Notes: generated by a model from the sequence alone, not told the origin. DNA of 64,000 bases from Pseudomonas mandelii (GCF_900106065.1 NZ_LT629796.1:4495501-4559500); one strand, 5' to 3'. Shown: positions 9,149 through 17,652, counted from the first letter of the stretch. Program-made: numbers and translations.

Positions 9149-9704
9149 TACGACACCTCGAGGCCGCTCAAATTATGGAATCATAGACACTAAGGCTGTC
9201 GTATGGCCATCACCTGCTCATCGTCGTCAACCGTTGGCTTGTTTTTTTCCGAAGTAGGCCGAAAGGAGGTCCAGCGGTCTGTCGGTGACGTCTCATCATC
9301 TTTAGATCATTTTCCAGCCATATGGGGAGGGAACAGAAAGCATCTGTTTTTGACTGATCACCGCCTTTCACGAAGGGCTTCTAAAGCCTCAGAAGCGACA
9401 CGTCGAGCATGGTTTTTAGGCGTCGCCAACTAGCTCACCAGTTCCTGTCTTCAATCTGATGCAGGCTGTTAATCACCACCTGAGCTGCATCCAGTGCGCC
9501 TTCCATGTAGCCATTGTGCTCCAACGAAGCCTCGGTACCTGATAGCGGGACTGGCGTTCTCAATTTCATAAAAAATACCAAGAAACCTTGGCGGGGAATT
9601 ATTGATTAAAAATTCTTACAGCAGAATCAAATACTGTATAAAGAATTATGCAGGGTGAGTCGCCTGCCCATTCATGCCCTATAAAAACAAAAATGGTACC
9701 CACG
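9149..9704. other. Island border with gene debris and chemoreceptor upstream region
   Basis: About 550 bp without an intact gene. The left part should carry the promoter of the HEPN gene pair. Around 9435-9569 lies a minus-strand tail of a flavin amine oxidase (separate entry). The right part, from about 9570, is AT-rich and must contain the chemoreceptor promoter. A 76-codon plus-strand frame at 9203-9433 has no protein-like features and is left out. Confidence 0.35.
9435..9569 (-). pseudogene. 3' remnant of a flavin monoamine oxidase gene
   Basis: The minus strand reads LSGTEASLEHNGYMEGALDA followed by AQVVINSLHQIEDRNW and a TGA. The G-T-E-x-S-x2-H-x-G-Y-M-E-G-A pattern is the C-terminal FAD-contacting segment of monoamine-oxidase/tyramine-oxidase flavoproteins. 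Only about 40 codons are present, and upstream of this the frame has no similarity to the preceding part of such enzymes (~450 residues expected). It is therefore a truncated fragment left at the island boundary, consistent with an insertion or deletion that removed the rest of the gene. Confidence 0.6.
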
Positions 9705-11357
9705 ATGTCATTCTTGAAAGGCTTCTCAATCGGCGCCAAGCTCCTTGTGCTTCCCGGTTTATTTGTGCTCGCTCTACTGGTCGTCTCGGTGCTGGCCTAC
9801 CGCGGGCTGGCCAAGCAACAAGCGGTGATCGAGGAGATCGACCAGTTGCGTTTTCAGCAGTACCGCCAAGTACTGGAAACCGCTGCGGCATCGCAGGCAG
9901 CGATGGTCGGCGCTTATGCCGCCGGCGCACGCATCCTCGAATCTAATGGGCGAGCGTCCGCGGAGGACCTTGAGTCGTATCTTGAAGATATGCAGGCCAG
10001 TGTCGACGACATGCGCGCAGGGCTAGACAAGGTAGCCCTTGAAACCCGTTTGGGTGACGAGGAGAAAGCGCTCTACCAAGCCGTACAGGAACAGGCCGCC
10101 GTAGTCGGTGAGGGCCTTGCCGATTTCAAGCGCACTGCCATAAATGACCAGATCCAGGCGGCATCGCTGTTGGGGCGGGTACGCGCTGACAACAATGGTC
10201 TACAAGGTCAATTCAACCGTCTGTTGGGCCTGCAGGCGGAGCTGACCTCCGGGGCATTCGCCGAGGCGGGCGCCACCCAACGGCAGGTCTCACGGATGCT
10301 CGTTGTGGTCTTGCTGGGTGGCAGCGTACTGGCGGTGTTGGTGAGTCTACTGTTGCGTGCGCAGATCATTCGGCCCATCCGGGAAATCGAGCAAGCGTCG
10401 ATCGACATGCGCGATGGCGATCTGACCCGACGGGTGCGGGTCATGGGGCGAGATGAGGTTGGTCACACTGCGCTGGCATTCAACGAACTCATTGATAGCT
10501 TCCAGCAGGCCATGCGCAAGGTGGCTGGCGTCGCGGCATCGGTCGGCTTTTCCGCGGAGGAGTTAGTGGGCGCTTCGGCGCGTGTGGCGCAAAGCTCTAC
10601 GGCACAGGCCGGTGCGGTGGGCGCAGTGTCGACGACCATTGAGAAGATGAGCGACGGGATTGCGGCTATCTCCAGTCATGCCGAGAGCCTGCGCAGTTGC
10701 GCCGAAGCCAGCTTGCGCGGTGCGCAGGACGGGCATTTGGCGCTCGCGCGACTGCTCGAGAAAATCGACAGCGTGCGGCATGCATTCTCGGCTATCCGCG
10801 GCTCGGTGGGCGATTTCGTCGAGAGCACTACGGCGATCACCGCCAGCATCGGCCAGGTCAAGGACCTCTCCGCGCAGACCAGCATGTTGGCGCTCAACGC
10901 AGCGATCGAGGCGGCGCGGGCCGGCGAGAGCGGGCGCGGCTTCAGCGTGGTCGCCGACGAGGTGCGCAACCTGGCGCAACGCTCTGCGCTGGCAGCAAAC
11001 TCGATCAACCAGTTGACGGTGAAATTGGAGAGTCAGTCCGGGGTTGTTGACGAAGCCCTGCGTGCCGGTACGGTGGCATTGGACGACAGCGGCCGGCTGC
11101 TGAGTGAATTGGAAAGTACCCTGCAACAGGCGACGGAACTGGTCGGCGACTCAACGCGCGGGGTGGACAGAATTGCCGATGCGGTGAGCGTGCAAAGCGA
11201 AGGCGGGCGGGGCATCGTCGCCAACGTCGAGCACATTGCGCGGATGGCCGGCGAGGGCGATGCAATCACCCATCAGGTGTCCGGCGCCGTGGTGTCTTTG
11301 CGCGAGCTGTCCGATGAGCTGAATCTGGCGGTGGGACGTTTTCGCTTCGAAGTCTGA
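9705..11357 (+). CDS. Methyl-accepting chemotaxis protein
   Basis: Transmembrane chemoreceptor of 550 residues. A short cytoplasmic start ([13 protein letters not shown]) leads into TM1 (about residues 10-32). A helical periplasmic domain of ~160 residues follows, then TM2 ([18 protein letters not shown]), a HAMP domain and a long coiled-coil signalling domain whose hairpin tip contains the near-invariant [20 protein letters not shown] and [13 protein letters not shown]. Upstream in-frame ATGs at 9648 and 9693 exist, but MSFLKGF is the usual N-terminus in pseudomonads, so 9705 was preferred; none has a strong ribosome-binding site. The ligand is unknown. It lies upstream of the catabolic cluster, and a role in taxis to its substrate is possible but unproven. 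Confidence 0.88.
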   Translation: MSFLKGFSIGAKLLVLPGLFVLALLVVSVLAYRGLAKQQAVIEEIDQLRFQQYRQVLETAAASQAAMVGAYAAGARILESNGRASAEDLESYLEDMQASVDDMRAGLDKVALETRLGDEEKALYQAVQEQAAVVGEGLADFKRTAINDQIQAASLLGRVRADNNGLQGQFNRLLGLQAELTSGAFAEAGATQRQVSRMLVVVLLGGSVLAVLVSLLLRAQIIRPIREIEQASIDMRDGDLTRRVRVMGRDEVGHTALAFNELIDSFQQAMRKVAGVAASVGFSAEELVGASARVAQSSTAQAGAVGAVSTTIEKMSDGIAAISSHAESLRSCAEASLRGAQDGHLALARLLEKIDSVRHAFSAIRGSVGDFVESTTAITASIGQVKDLSAQTSMLALNAAIEAARAGESGRGFSVVADEVRNLAQRSALAANSINQLTVKLESQSGVVDEALRAGTVALDDSGRLLSELESTLQQATELVGDSTRGVDRIADAVSVQSEGGRGIVANVEHIARMAGEGDAITHQVSGAVVSLRELSDELNLAVGRFRFEV

Positions 11358-11363
11358 CGGCGA

Positions 11364-12890
11364 TTATGAGGGTTTGCTGGCTTGAAGCTTCGGCGTTCTG
11401 AAGATCAGCAACAGCGGCATGATCGCGATGGACAACAGCATCAAGAGCTTGAAGTCATCCAGATAAGCGACCCAACTGGCCTGTACGGTGACCATGCTGT
11501 CGAGCGCTGCGCGGCCGGCGGCGCTTGCTGGATTGAGCTGGCTGCTGGCGGGCCAGACATTGAGCAGGTGGTTGAACGGCGTCACATAGGCACCGATTTC
11601 GGCATGGTTGATTTGGGTGTTTTGCGCCAGCAGTACCGTCACTATCGAGATGCCGACGCTGGAGCCAACATTGCGTGAAAGGTTGTAGAGGCCGGTGGCT
11701 TCGCCGCGCAATTGTGGGGGCAAGGTGGTGAAGGCAATGGTGGTCAGGGGAACGAATAACAGGCCGAGGCTCGCGCCCTGGATAAAGCCGACGTAGATGA
11801 TGGTGTCGATGGACACTGCCGGGGTCCAGCCGGTCATCATGTACATCGACCAGGCAGACAGCGCCAGGCCGCAAAACAAGATCCAGCGGATATCCATCTT
11901 GCCCATGATTTTCCCGGCCAGGAACATGCTGAGCATCGTACCCAGGCCCCGCGGACCCATCACCAGTCCGGCGGTGAGCACCGGGTAGCCCATCAAGGTT
12001 TGCAGGTAGGGTGTCATCAATGCCAGTGACGCCAGATACGTAATGCCGATGATGAAGATAAACACGACAGACACCGAGTAATTGCGGTCCTTGAACAGTT
12101 TCAAGCTGATAAAGGGCTTGTCGTGGGTAAACGTGTGGACGATGAAAATGTACGAAGCGATGGCGGCCACCAGCGCCTCCAGGATTATTTCCCCTGAGTC
12201 GAACCAGCCCAGTTGTTCCCCGCGGTCGAGAAACAATTGAAACGACAGGATAGCCACGCTGAGAGAACCAAAGCCCAGCCAGTCCAGGCGTGCGGTTTTG
12301 TCGACCGGGGTTTCCTGGATGAAACGCATCATGCCAATAAAGGCGAGCAACCCGATAGGCAAGTTGATGAAGAACACCCAACGCCAGCTGAGATGTTCCG
12401 TCAGCCAGCCGCCGAGCATCGGACCCAGCACGGGACCGACCATGACCGATACTCCGAACAAGGCCACTGCCGCGCCTCGGTCTTTGAGCGGGTAAATGTC
12501 CAGCAGTATGCCTTGCGACAGCGGCACTAACGCCGCACCGGCCAGCCCCTGCAGCAGACGAAACAGGATGATCTCCTCCAGGGAACGGGCGACGCCGCAG
12601 AGCACTGACGCCAGTACAAAACCAAAGATCGACCACAGCAAGACGCGCTTGCGACCAAAGCGTCTGGCCAGGAATGCCGAAGGCGGGGTCATGATGGCGG
12701 TGGCGACGATGTAGGAGGTCAGCACCCAGTTAATCTGATCGGCACTGGCCGACACGCTGCCTTGCATATAGGGCAGGGCGACGTTGGCGATGGTGGTGTC
12801 CAGGGCTTGCATCACCACTGCCAGCACCACGCAAAGTGTGATCAATACGCGCAGCGGCGAAGGCGGCAGAGGCCCGGTCACTTCACTCAT
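11364..12890 (-). CDS. DHA2-family MFS drug efflux transporter (EmrB/QacA type)
   Basis: A 508-residue inner-membrane protein with about 14 hydrophobic helices and the DHA2 motif ALDTTIANVALP in the first helix, plus motif A ARRFGRKRVLL between helices 2 and 3 and a motif C-like stretch GVSVMVGPVLGPMLGGWL. Members are proton-driven exporters that work with a membrane-fusion adaptor of the EmrA type to expel hydrophobic toxic compounds. The start overlaps the end of the adaptor gene by 8 bp, and marR lies first in the same operon. No outer-membrane factor gene is adjacent. The cargo may be the cluster substrate or an intermediate, but that is inference. Confidence 0.88.
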   Translation of the reverse strand: MSEVTGPLPPSPLRVLITLCVVLAVVMQALDTTIANVALPYMQGSVSASADQINWVLTSYIVATAIMTPPSAFLARRFGRKRVLLWSIFGFVLASVLCGVARSLEEIILFRLLQGLAGAALVPLSQGILLDIYPLKDRGAAVALFGVSVMVGPVLGPMLGGWLTEHLSWRWVFFINLPIGLLAFIGMMRFIQETPVDKTARLDWLGFGSLSVAILSFQLFLDRGEQLGWFDSGEIILEALVAAIASYIFIVHTFTHDKPFISLKLFKDRNYSVSVVFIFIIGITYLASLALMTPYLQTLMGYPVLTAGLVMGPRGLGTMLSMFLAGKIMGKMDIRWILFCGLALSAWSMYMMTGWTPAVSIDTIIYVGFIQGASLGLLFVPLTTIAFTTLPPQLRGEATGLYNLSRNVGSSVGISIVTVLLAQNTQINHAEIGAYVTPFNHLLNVWPASSQLNPASAAGRAALDSMVTVQASWVAYLDDFKLLMLLSIAIMPLLLIFRTPKLQASKPS

Positions 12891-14064
12891 GATGGCGGGC
12901 GAGCAAGTCGGCCAATGGTTTCGGCAGGCCGCGGGCGGTGCCGGTGTCGATCTCTACCACGGCACTCATGCCGTGGCGCAACGCAGGTTTTCCCGCCGCG
13001 TCGTCAATCCGGATCCGCACCGGAATACGCTGCACGACCTTCACCCAGTTGCCGGTTGTGTTCTGCGCCGGCAGTAGCGAGAAGCTGGAGCTTGACGCCG
13101 GGCTGATGCTTTCGACGGTGCCATGCCACGTGACTCCGGGGTAGGTGTCTACTTCGATGGTTGCACCTTGGCCGGGATGAGCATGGGTCAGTTCGGTTTC
13201 TTTTGGCGAGGTGGCAACCCATAAGTGTTCGCTGGATACCAGACTGAAGCCCGATTGCGGTGGTTGCAGGTAAGCGCCCACTTGTAACGAGTCAACGTTG
13301 GTGACTACGCCGTCGAACGCAGCGGTCACCACGGAGTTGCGCAGGTTACGTTCGGCCTCATTCAGTGCCGATTGTGCTTGCAGGTAGGCGGGGTGTTGCT
13401 CCAGAGGCCTGTCCAGCCTTCCACCCAGTTGGGCCAGAGCCGTCGCAGCCAGGGCCTTGGCTACCGCAACCTGTTGACGGGTATTGTCGAGGTCCTGACG
13501 GGCATCGTCGTAGATTGTTTTTGATACGGCGGCAACACTGACCAGCTTTTCCAGGCGTTGAAGATTGGTCTGGTAGTAGGGCAGGCGTGCTTCAGCCTGG
13601 GCGATTTCGGCCAGTGACTGGTTGTAGCTGGCCTTGAGGTAAAGGATCTGGTTACGCGCGCTTTCCAGTTGCGCGCGGGCACTGGCCAAGGCGATTTCAA
13701 AGGGTTCTGGCTTCAAGCGAAACAACACTTGGCCCTTGCTCACGACTTGGTTGTCGCTGACCTCAATGGCCGCCACGATCCCGGCCACATCGGTCGAAAC
13801 GCCCACCCGTTCGGCCTGAACGTAGGCGTTGTCGGTACTGACCACTTGGCCACCCAACACATACCAGGCGCCACAGGCCACGACGATGATCGGCGCCAGC
13901 AAAAACAGGCCGACGCGCCAGCGTTGCCGTGCCGCGCCGGAGGTTTCTGGCCCATGACGATCAAGAGCTGGAGCTTCAGGCGTCTGTGCTTCGGGTTTCG
14001 CCAGTGGGTCGAGTGGTCGGGTTTCTGCCCGTACCGCATGGCGCTGCACTGTGGACTCAGCCAT
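12883..14064 (-). CDS. EmrA/HlyD-type membrane fusion protein
   Basis: A 393-residue periplasmic adaptor. It has a cytoplasmic tail of ~50 residues, one membrane helix (VGLFLLAPIIVVACGAWYVL), then the conserved VSTDNAYVQAERVGVSTDVA lipoyl half-motif, a long alpha-hairpin (about residues 120-210), the second lipoyl half and beta-barrel domains. This is the layout of EmrA/HlyD adaptors that link a DHA2 pump to an outer-membrane channel. The gene overlaps marR upstream and the pump gene downstream by 8 bp each, so the three are one transcript. Confidence 0.88.
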   Translation of the reverse strand: MAESTVQRHAVRAETRPLDPLAKPEAQTPEAPALDRHGPETSGAARQRWRVGLFLLAPIIVVACGAWYVLGGQVVSTDNAYVQAERVGVSTDVAGIVAAIEVSDNQVVSKGQVLFRLKPEPFEIALASARAQLESARNQILYLKASYNQSLAEIAQAEARLPYYQTNLQRLEKLVSVAAVSKTIYDDARQDLDNTRQQVAVAKALAATALAQLGGRLDRPLEQHPAYLQAQSALNEAERNLRNSVVTAAFDGVVTNVDSLQVGAYLQPPQSGFSLVSSEHLWVATSPKETELTHAHPGQGATIEVDTYPGVTWHGTVESISPASSSSFSLLPAQNTTGNWVKVVQRIPVRIRIDDAAGKPALRHGMSAVVEIDTGTARGLPKPLADLLARHHE

Positions 14065-14536
14065 GGGTCACCTCGCCCGCCTCGAGGTCAGCGAACTCAT
14101 CCACCGGCTGACAGCAAGCCGTCAGCAAATGTTCACGCATGCGGTCGAGGTACTGCAGCAATTGATCGTGCTCCTGAGAGGAAAAATCGGCCATGGTTTC
14201 CACTCGGGTCTGCTCGCCAATGGTGCGCATGAATTGCAGCAGCGGGTGGGCTTGCGGGGTGAGAAATAACAAGGAAAAACGGCGGTCGGTGGGGTGGTTG
14301 CGACGTTCGATCAAACCGCGCTCCTGCATTTTGTCCAGCAAGCGCACCAGCGTGACCGACTCGATTTCCAGCAAGTCGGCCAGGCCTTTCTGATGAATGC
14401 CCTCATGCGTGGACAGTTTCGCCAGAACTTGCCATTGAGAGCGCGTGAGTCCGGCTGCGCGGGCCCATTGTTCGAAGCGTTTACGCATCAAGCGGGCAAC
14501 GTCATGGAGGACAAAACCGAGGGTGGATTGGGTCAT
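14057..14536 (-). CDS. MarR family transcriptional regulator
   Basis: A 159-residue winged-helix regulator with the MarR pattern: an N-terminal dimerisation helix, QWQVLAKLSTHEGIHQKGLA and ESVTLVRLLDKMQERGLIER as the recognition helix region, and NHPTDRRFSLLFLT as the wing. MarR proteins bind palindromes and are released by phenolic or hydrophobic ligands. It heads the marR-emrA-emrB-like operon. A perfect 14-bp palindrome 20 bp upstream of its start is the obvious autoregulatory operator. It could also influence the divergent Rieske operon beginning at 14858. Confidence 0.88.
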   Translation of the reverse strand: MTQSTLGFVLHDVARLMRKRFEQWARAAGLTRSQWQVLAKLSTHEGIHQKGLADLLEIESVTLVRLLDKMQERGLIERRNHPTDRRFSLLFLTPQAHPLLQFMRTIGEQTRVETMADFSSQEHDQLLQYLDRMREHLLTACCQPVDEFADLEAGEVTHG

Positions 14537-14556
14537 CGTCAGCGCACCTGAAGTAA

Positions 14557-14570
14557 ATGAGCATGCTCAT
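14557..14570. promoter_or_regulatory. Perfect palindrome, candidate MarR operator
   Basis: ATGAGCATGCTCAT is a perfect 14-bp palindrome ending 20 bp upstream of the marR start. MarR-family proteins bind symmetrical sites of this size over their own promoters, so autoregulation of the marR-emrAB-like operon is the simplest reading. Binding is not shown by sequence. Confidence 0.55.
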
Positions 14571-14636
14571 GGTGATCAGGCTTATAGGTTTTCTGTCGAA
14601 CCTTTTCAAGAAATAAATGTGCATAAAATTAAATAA

Positions 14637-14651
14637 TGTTCATATTTATGT
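14637..14651. promoter_or_regulatory. Shared promoter motif TGTTCATATTTATGT
   Basis: This 15-mer differs at one base from TGTTCATATTCATGT at 18109-18123, upstream of the CoA-transferase gene. Both sit in divergent intergenic regions that flank the start of catabolic operons. The shared sequence may be a binding site for a common regulator, for example the AraC, LysR or TetR protein encoded at 38.6-41.2 kb. Confidence 0.4.
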
Positions 14652-14837
14652 GGGTAAATTGATTTATCTGGCTCCATATTCATTTGTTTGTAGCGTTTTG
14701 AGTGTTTTCTGGGCTGTTAATACGGTTCTGCGATGATGAACATAAAATGTTTAACTGTTTATTTTATGGTTGCCATCACAGCGTTGTGGCGCTACCGTTG
14801 GCGTTGCTTGCATGACAAACAACTGCCCAAAAAACAC

Positions 14838-14850
14838 AACAACAATGAGG
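14838..14850 (+). promoter_or_regulatory. Hfq/Crc-type CA motif beside the ribosome-binding site
   Basis: AACAACAA fits the AANAANAA motif recognised by Hfq with Crc in Pseudomonas mRNAs and directly abuts the Shine-Dalgarno GAGG (14847-14850) of the first Rieske gene. This placement is typical of translationally repressed catabolic messages. Function is inferred. Confidence 0.5.
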
Positions 14851-14857
14851 CAAACCG

Positions 14858-15799
14858 ATGACAACCCCTGGCTGGTGGGCCATGGCGCTTTCCGAGGCTG
14901 TGAATGATCAAAAGCCATTGGCCGTGGCCTTTGGTGGCGAGGAACTGGTCCTGTTCCGCAACGCAGCCGGGCAGGCGTTTGCTCTGGAAGACCGTTGTCC
15001 ACATCGGCGTGTGCCGTTGGCGCTGGGACGAGTGGTCGAGTCTGGTTTGCAATGTGGTTACCACGGCTGGACCTTTGATGGTGCCAGTGGCGGTTGTACA
15101 AAAATTCCCAACCTGCACGATGATGAACGCGTGCCGCCGCGTTATGCCGCACGGGCTTTCCAAGTGAGCGAAGCCAATGGTTTCGTCCATGTGTGGTTGG
15201 GAGAGGGCGCACCGCAAGGGGAGCTGCCCAGCAACGATTACCAGCCAAGCGGTCGCGAATTTACCGGTTCCACCATCGTCAACATGAGTCACGATCAGTA
15301 TCTGGCGGCGATGCTCGACGGCCCGGAATGCTTGCTCGGCTTTACCCATGTGCGGTTCACCGATTTCTTCCTTGGCGATCTGCGCAGCGAGCAGGGGCGC
15401 GTAGTGTTGGAGCGCGGCGCGGTATGGTCCACACAATTTCTGCCGTCGCAGTTTGTAGTGGATTACCCTTTGATTGTGCGCACCGCCGTACCCCTGAGCG
15501 GCGGCAGTATTCGGGTGGATTTGCTCAACGAAGAAGAGTTGCCGCTCATTACCCTGGTGATCGCAACCGGGGCTAACCGCCGTGGCACCACCAGCCTATG
15601 CTGGCGTGGTTTTGTGCATGAGCAGGTGCCGGCCCGTGCACCGTTGCGTTGGCGTTTTGCCCGCGCGCGCAAACAGGCGCCGTTCCAGGTGAAAAACCTG
15701 ATTGACGGCGTAGCCGTCGCGGCCCTGCTGCAAGCCCCATCCCGCGACCTGCGAGCCTTGCGCCAGCCGCATTTGATTCCCGCAAGCGCGGTCGTCTGA
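14858..15799 (+). CDS. Rieske [2Fe-2S] oxygenase homologue with degenerate mononuclear iron site
   Basis: A 313-residue cytoplasmic Rieske protein. The Rieske ligands are complete: Cys47-Pro-His49 (DRCPHRRVPLALG) and Cys66-x2-His69 (LQCGYHGWTFD). The following catalytic-type domain aligns with VanA-like oxygenases, but the DxxHxxxxH iron motif reads G161-F-T-H164-V-R-F-T-D169. The bridging Asp is Gly and the second His is Asp, while an Asp near the C-terminus (SRDL, ~297) could match the third ligand. The protein should therefore carry a working Rieske cluster without a normal active site. The next gene, 17 bp downstream, has the reverse pattern, so the two probably assemble into one enzyme. 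No reductase gene is adjacent. It is the first gene of the catabolic operon. Confidence 0.82.
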   Translation: MTTPGWWAMALSEAVNDQKPLAVAFGGEELVLFRNAAGQAFALEDRCPHRRVPLALGRVVESGLQCGYHGWTFDGASGGCTKIPNLHDDERVPPRYAARAFQVSEANGFVHVWLGEGAPQGELPSNDYQPSGREFTGSTIVNMSHDQYLAAMLDGPECLLGFTHVRFTDFFLGDLRSEQGRVVLERGAVWSTQFLPSQFVVDYPLIVRTAVPLSGGSIRVDLLNEEELPLITLVIATGANRRGTTSLCWRGFVHEQVPARAPLRWRFARARKQAPFQVKNLIDGVAVAALLQAPSRDLRALRQPHLIPASAVV

Positions 15800-15816
15800 G
15801 CACAGGAGAACTAACT

Positions 15817-16848
15817 ATGCATGCCGTGCCTTACTCTACCGAAACTCCGTCGCGCAAAGTGCGGGGTGACTGGACACCGATCAACTACGACCTGCGTGAC
15901 ACCTGGTTTCCGGTATCCCACAGTCGTGACCTTAGTGCACAGCCAATCCGCCGGATCATTCATGCCCAGCCCTATTACCTGTGGCGGGAGAACGGGCGGC
16001 CGATAGCTGCCGAATTTCATCCCTATCGCCTGCGTGAAAATACGCGCGTGCTTACGGAATTCACCGGCGGCAGCGGGTTTTATCCGCTGGTGGAACGCTA
16101 CGGCTATATCTGGGTCTGGTACGGCAATCCGGAGGCTGCCGATGCGCTGTTGCTGCCGCACATCCCGTTTCTACCGCGAGACGGCAGCCTTCCCGGCTAC
16201 ACCCAGCGTACCGTGCGGTTTGATGCAACTTCGGCGCTCTCGGTCGAAAACCTGATTGACCTGACCCACGCCGATTTCCTGCACGCCAATACCATCGGCG
16301 ACGGCATCAGTGAGTCGGATGAGGTCGAGGTGCAATGGACCTCTGAAACGGTGACCCGCACCCGCACCGTCGCACAAAAATCAGTGGCACCGATCATGCG
16401 TTGGGTGGGCGGAGTGCGCGCCAAATACCAGGATTTTCGCGCGGTGTTGCACATCCATTTGCGCAGTAATGTATGCATCTCCTACCCGCGATTTCGTCCC
16501 GGTTATGACGTGCCTAACCTGCAACCGTTCTCGCCGGTGGGCAAGCATCGCTCGCGCTGTGACGTCACTTTCAATACCACCGCAGCGCCGTCCCCGTTTC
16601 GCTACGTGATGCCGCGCATCAACTACATCATCCAGCCCCAGGACAACTCGGTGGTGCGTCCACAGAATCAGCGCTATTTCGAGACCGATGAGCGACGTGA
16701 CCTGCATTCACGTTTCGATACCCCGGGAACTCGTTATCGCTACCAGATGGAGCAATTGGTCGAGCGCCAGCGCACCGGCCAATTCGTCTACGGCAGCGAC
16801 GCTGAACCCGGGCGCGATATCAGTGCCTTGTTGGGCATGAACGATTGA
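15817..16848 (+). CDS. Rieske-oxygenase catalytic-subunit homologue lacking the Rieske cluster
   Basis: A 343-residue protein homologous to alpha subunits of VanA-like Rieske oxygenases. The active-site motif is intact: Asp148-x2-His151-x4-His156 in ENLIDLTHADFLHANT, with a C-terminal Asp (~276, QPQDNSVVRPQ) as likely third ligand. The N-terminal domain keeps the fold landmarks TWFPVSHSRDL, YYLWRENGRPIA and YGYIWVWYGNPE, but the CxH and CxxH loops are missing. The only cysteines are 220 and 248. Electrons would have to come from a Rieske centre on another chain, and the preceding gene supplies exactly that. CAGGAG precedes the ATG. The substrate is unknown; a monooxygenation or demethylation is the family norm. 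Confidence 0.82.
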   Translation: MHAVPYSTETPSRKVRGDWTPINYDLRDTWFPVSHSRDLSAQPIRRIIHAQPYYLWRENGRPIAAEFHPYRLRENTRVLTEFTGGSGFYPLVERYGYIWVWYGNPEAADALLLPHIPFLPRDGSLPGYTQRTVRFDATSALSVENLIDLTHADFLHANTIGDGISESDEVEVQWTSETVTRTRTVAQKSVAPIMRWVGGVRAKYQDFRAVLHIHLRSNVCISYPRFRPGYDVPNLQPFSPVGKHRSRCDVTFNTTAAPSPFRYVMPRINYIIQPQDNSVVRPQNQRYFETDERRDLHSRFDTPGTRYRYQMEQLVERQRTGQFVYGSDAEPGRDISALLGMND

Positions 16849-16872
16849 CGGCATCACACAAGGAGTACGGCT

Positions 16873-17652
16873 ATGGATCTGGGCATTGGCGGGCGCATGG
16901 CGGTGGTATGCGCGTCCTCACGAGGGCTTGGCAAAGCCTGTGCGCTGGCATTGGCGCAAGAGGGTTGCGAGGTCCTGATCAACGGCCGCGATGCCGATGC
17001 CCTGGCGCAAACCGCGCAGGAAATTTTTCTCCACACTGGCCGGCTGCCCCGCACGGTAGTGGCGGATCTTTCCACCTCTGCCGGGCGGGCGACATTGTTG
17101 GCCGCGTGCCCGGTAGTCGACATTCTGGTGACCAACAACGGTGGACCCGCGCCTGGTCGCCTGGAGGATTGGGATCACGCGGCCTGGCTGGCCGCGATTG
17201 AGGCCAACATGCTCTCGGGCATCCTGCTGATTCAGGCGGTGGTCGGCGGTATGCGTGCGCGAGGTTTTGGCCGCATCGTCAATATCACCTCGGCGATGGT
17301 CAAGTCGCCACGCTTGCCCTTGGGTTTGTCCACGGCGGCGCGTGCGGGGCTGACTGCGTTTTGCAAAGCCCTGTCGGTCGAGGTGGCGCGGGACAATGTG
17401 ACCATCAACAATCTGCTGCCGGAACGTATTGAAACCGATCGCCTGCGCTTCATGACCGAACAGTTGGCCAAGCATCGTCAGCTCAGTGTTGAAGAGGCGC
17501 GGGTGGAAATGCTCAAGCCGATCGCCGCACGACGATTTGGCCAGCCGAGCGAATTGGCCGCCGCCTGCGCATTCCTCTGTTCGGCACAGGCTGGCTACAT
17601 CACCGGGCAAAATCTGCAGATCGACGGCGGCAGTTACGCCGGATTGATTTAG
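16873..17652 (+). CDS. SDR-family oxidoreductase, atypical active site
   Basis: A 259-residue short-chain dehydrogenase/reductase with a variant nucleotide-binding loop CASSRGLG (residues 14-21) and an NNGG motif. The active-site region reads ITSAMVKSP...LSTAARAGL, so the usual Tyr-x3-Lys is replaced by Ser-x3-Arg. This is seen in a divergent FabG-like SDR branch whose chemistry may differ from classical reductases. The C-terminus (GYITGQNLQIDGG) is typical. It lies 24 bp after the Rieske pair with a good AAGGAG site, so it is likely co-transcribed and probably acts on the same intermediates. Its end overlaps the convergent VOC gene by 4 bp. Confidence 0.82.
   Translation: MDLGIGGRMAVVCASSRGLGKACALALAQEGCEVLINGRDADALAQTAQEIFLHTGRLPRTVVADLSTSAGRATLLAACPVVDILVTNNGGPAPGRLEDWDHAAWLAAIEANMLSGILLIQAVVGGMRARGFGRIVNITSAMVKSPRLPLGLSTAARAGLTAFCKALSVEVARDNVTINNLLPERIETDRLRFMTEQLAKHRQLSVEEARVEMLKPIAARRFGQPSELAAACAFLCSAQAGYITGQNLQIDGGSYAGLI

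Larger units (their letters stand above)
14537..14857. promoter_or_regulatory. Divergent regulatory region between marR and the Rieske operon
   Basis: A 321-bp AT-rich divergent intergenic region. It contains the MarR-type palindrome (14557-14570), a 15-bp motif shared almost exactly with the region upstream of the CoA-transferase gene (14637-14651), an inverted repeat AACAT-AAA-ATGTT (14739-14751) and an AACAACAA element next to the Shine-Dalgarno of the first Rieske gene. I did not find a clear sigma-70 pair by eye. The density of symmetrical elements suggests regulation in both directions. Confidence 0.55.

Noticed and set aside
9203..9433. 76-codon plus-strand frame before the chemoreceptor
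   Set aside because: No family features, and it lies in a region of decayed sequence.
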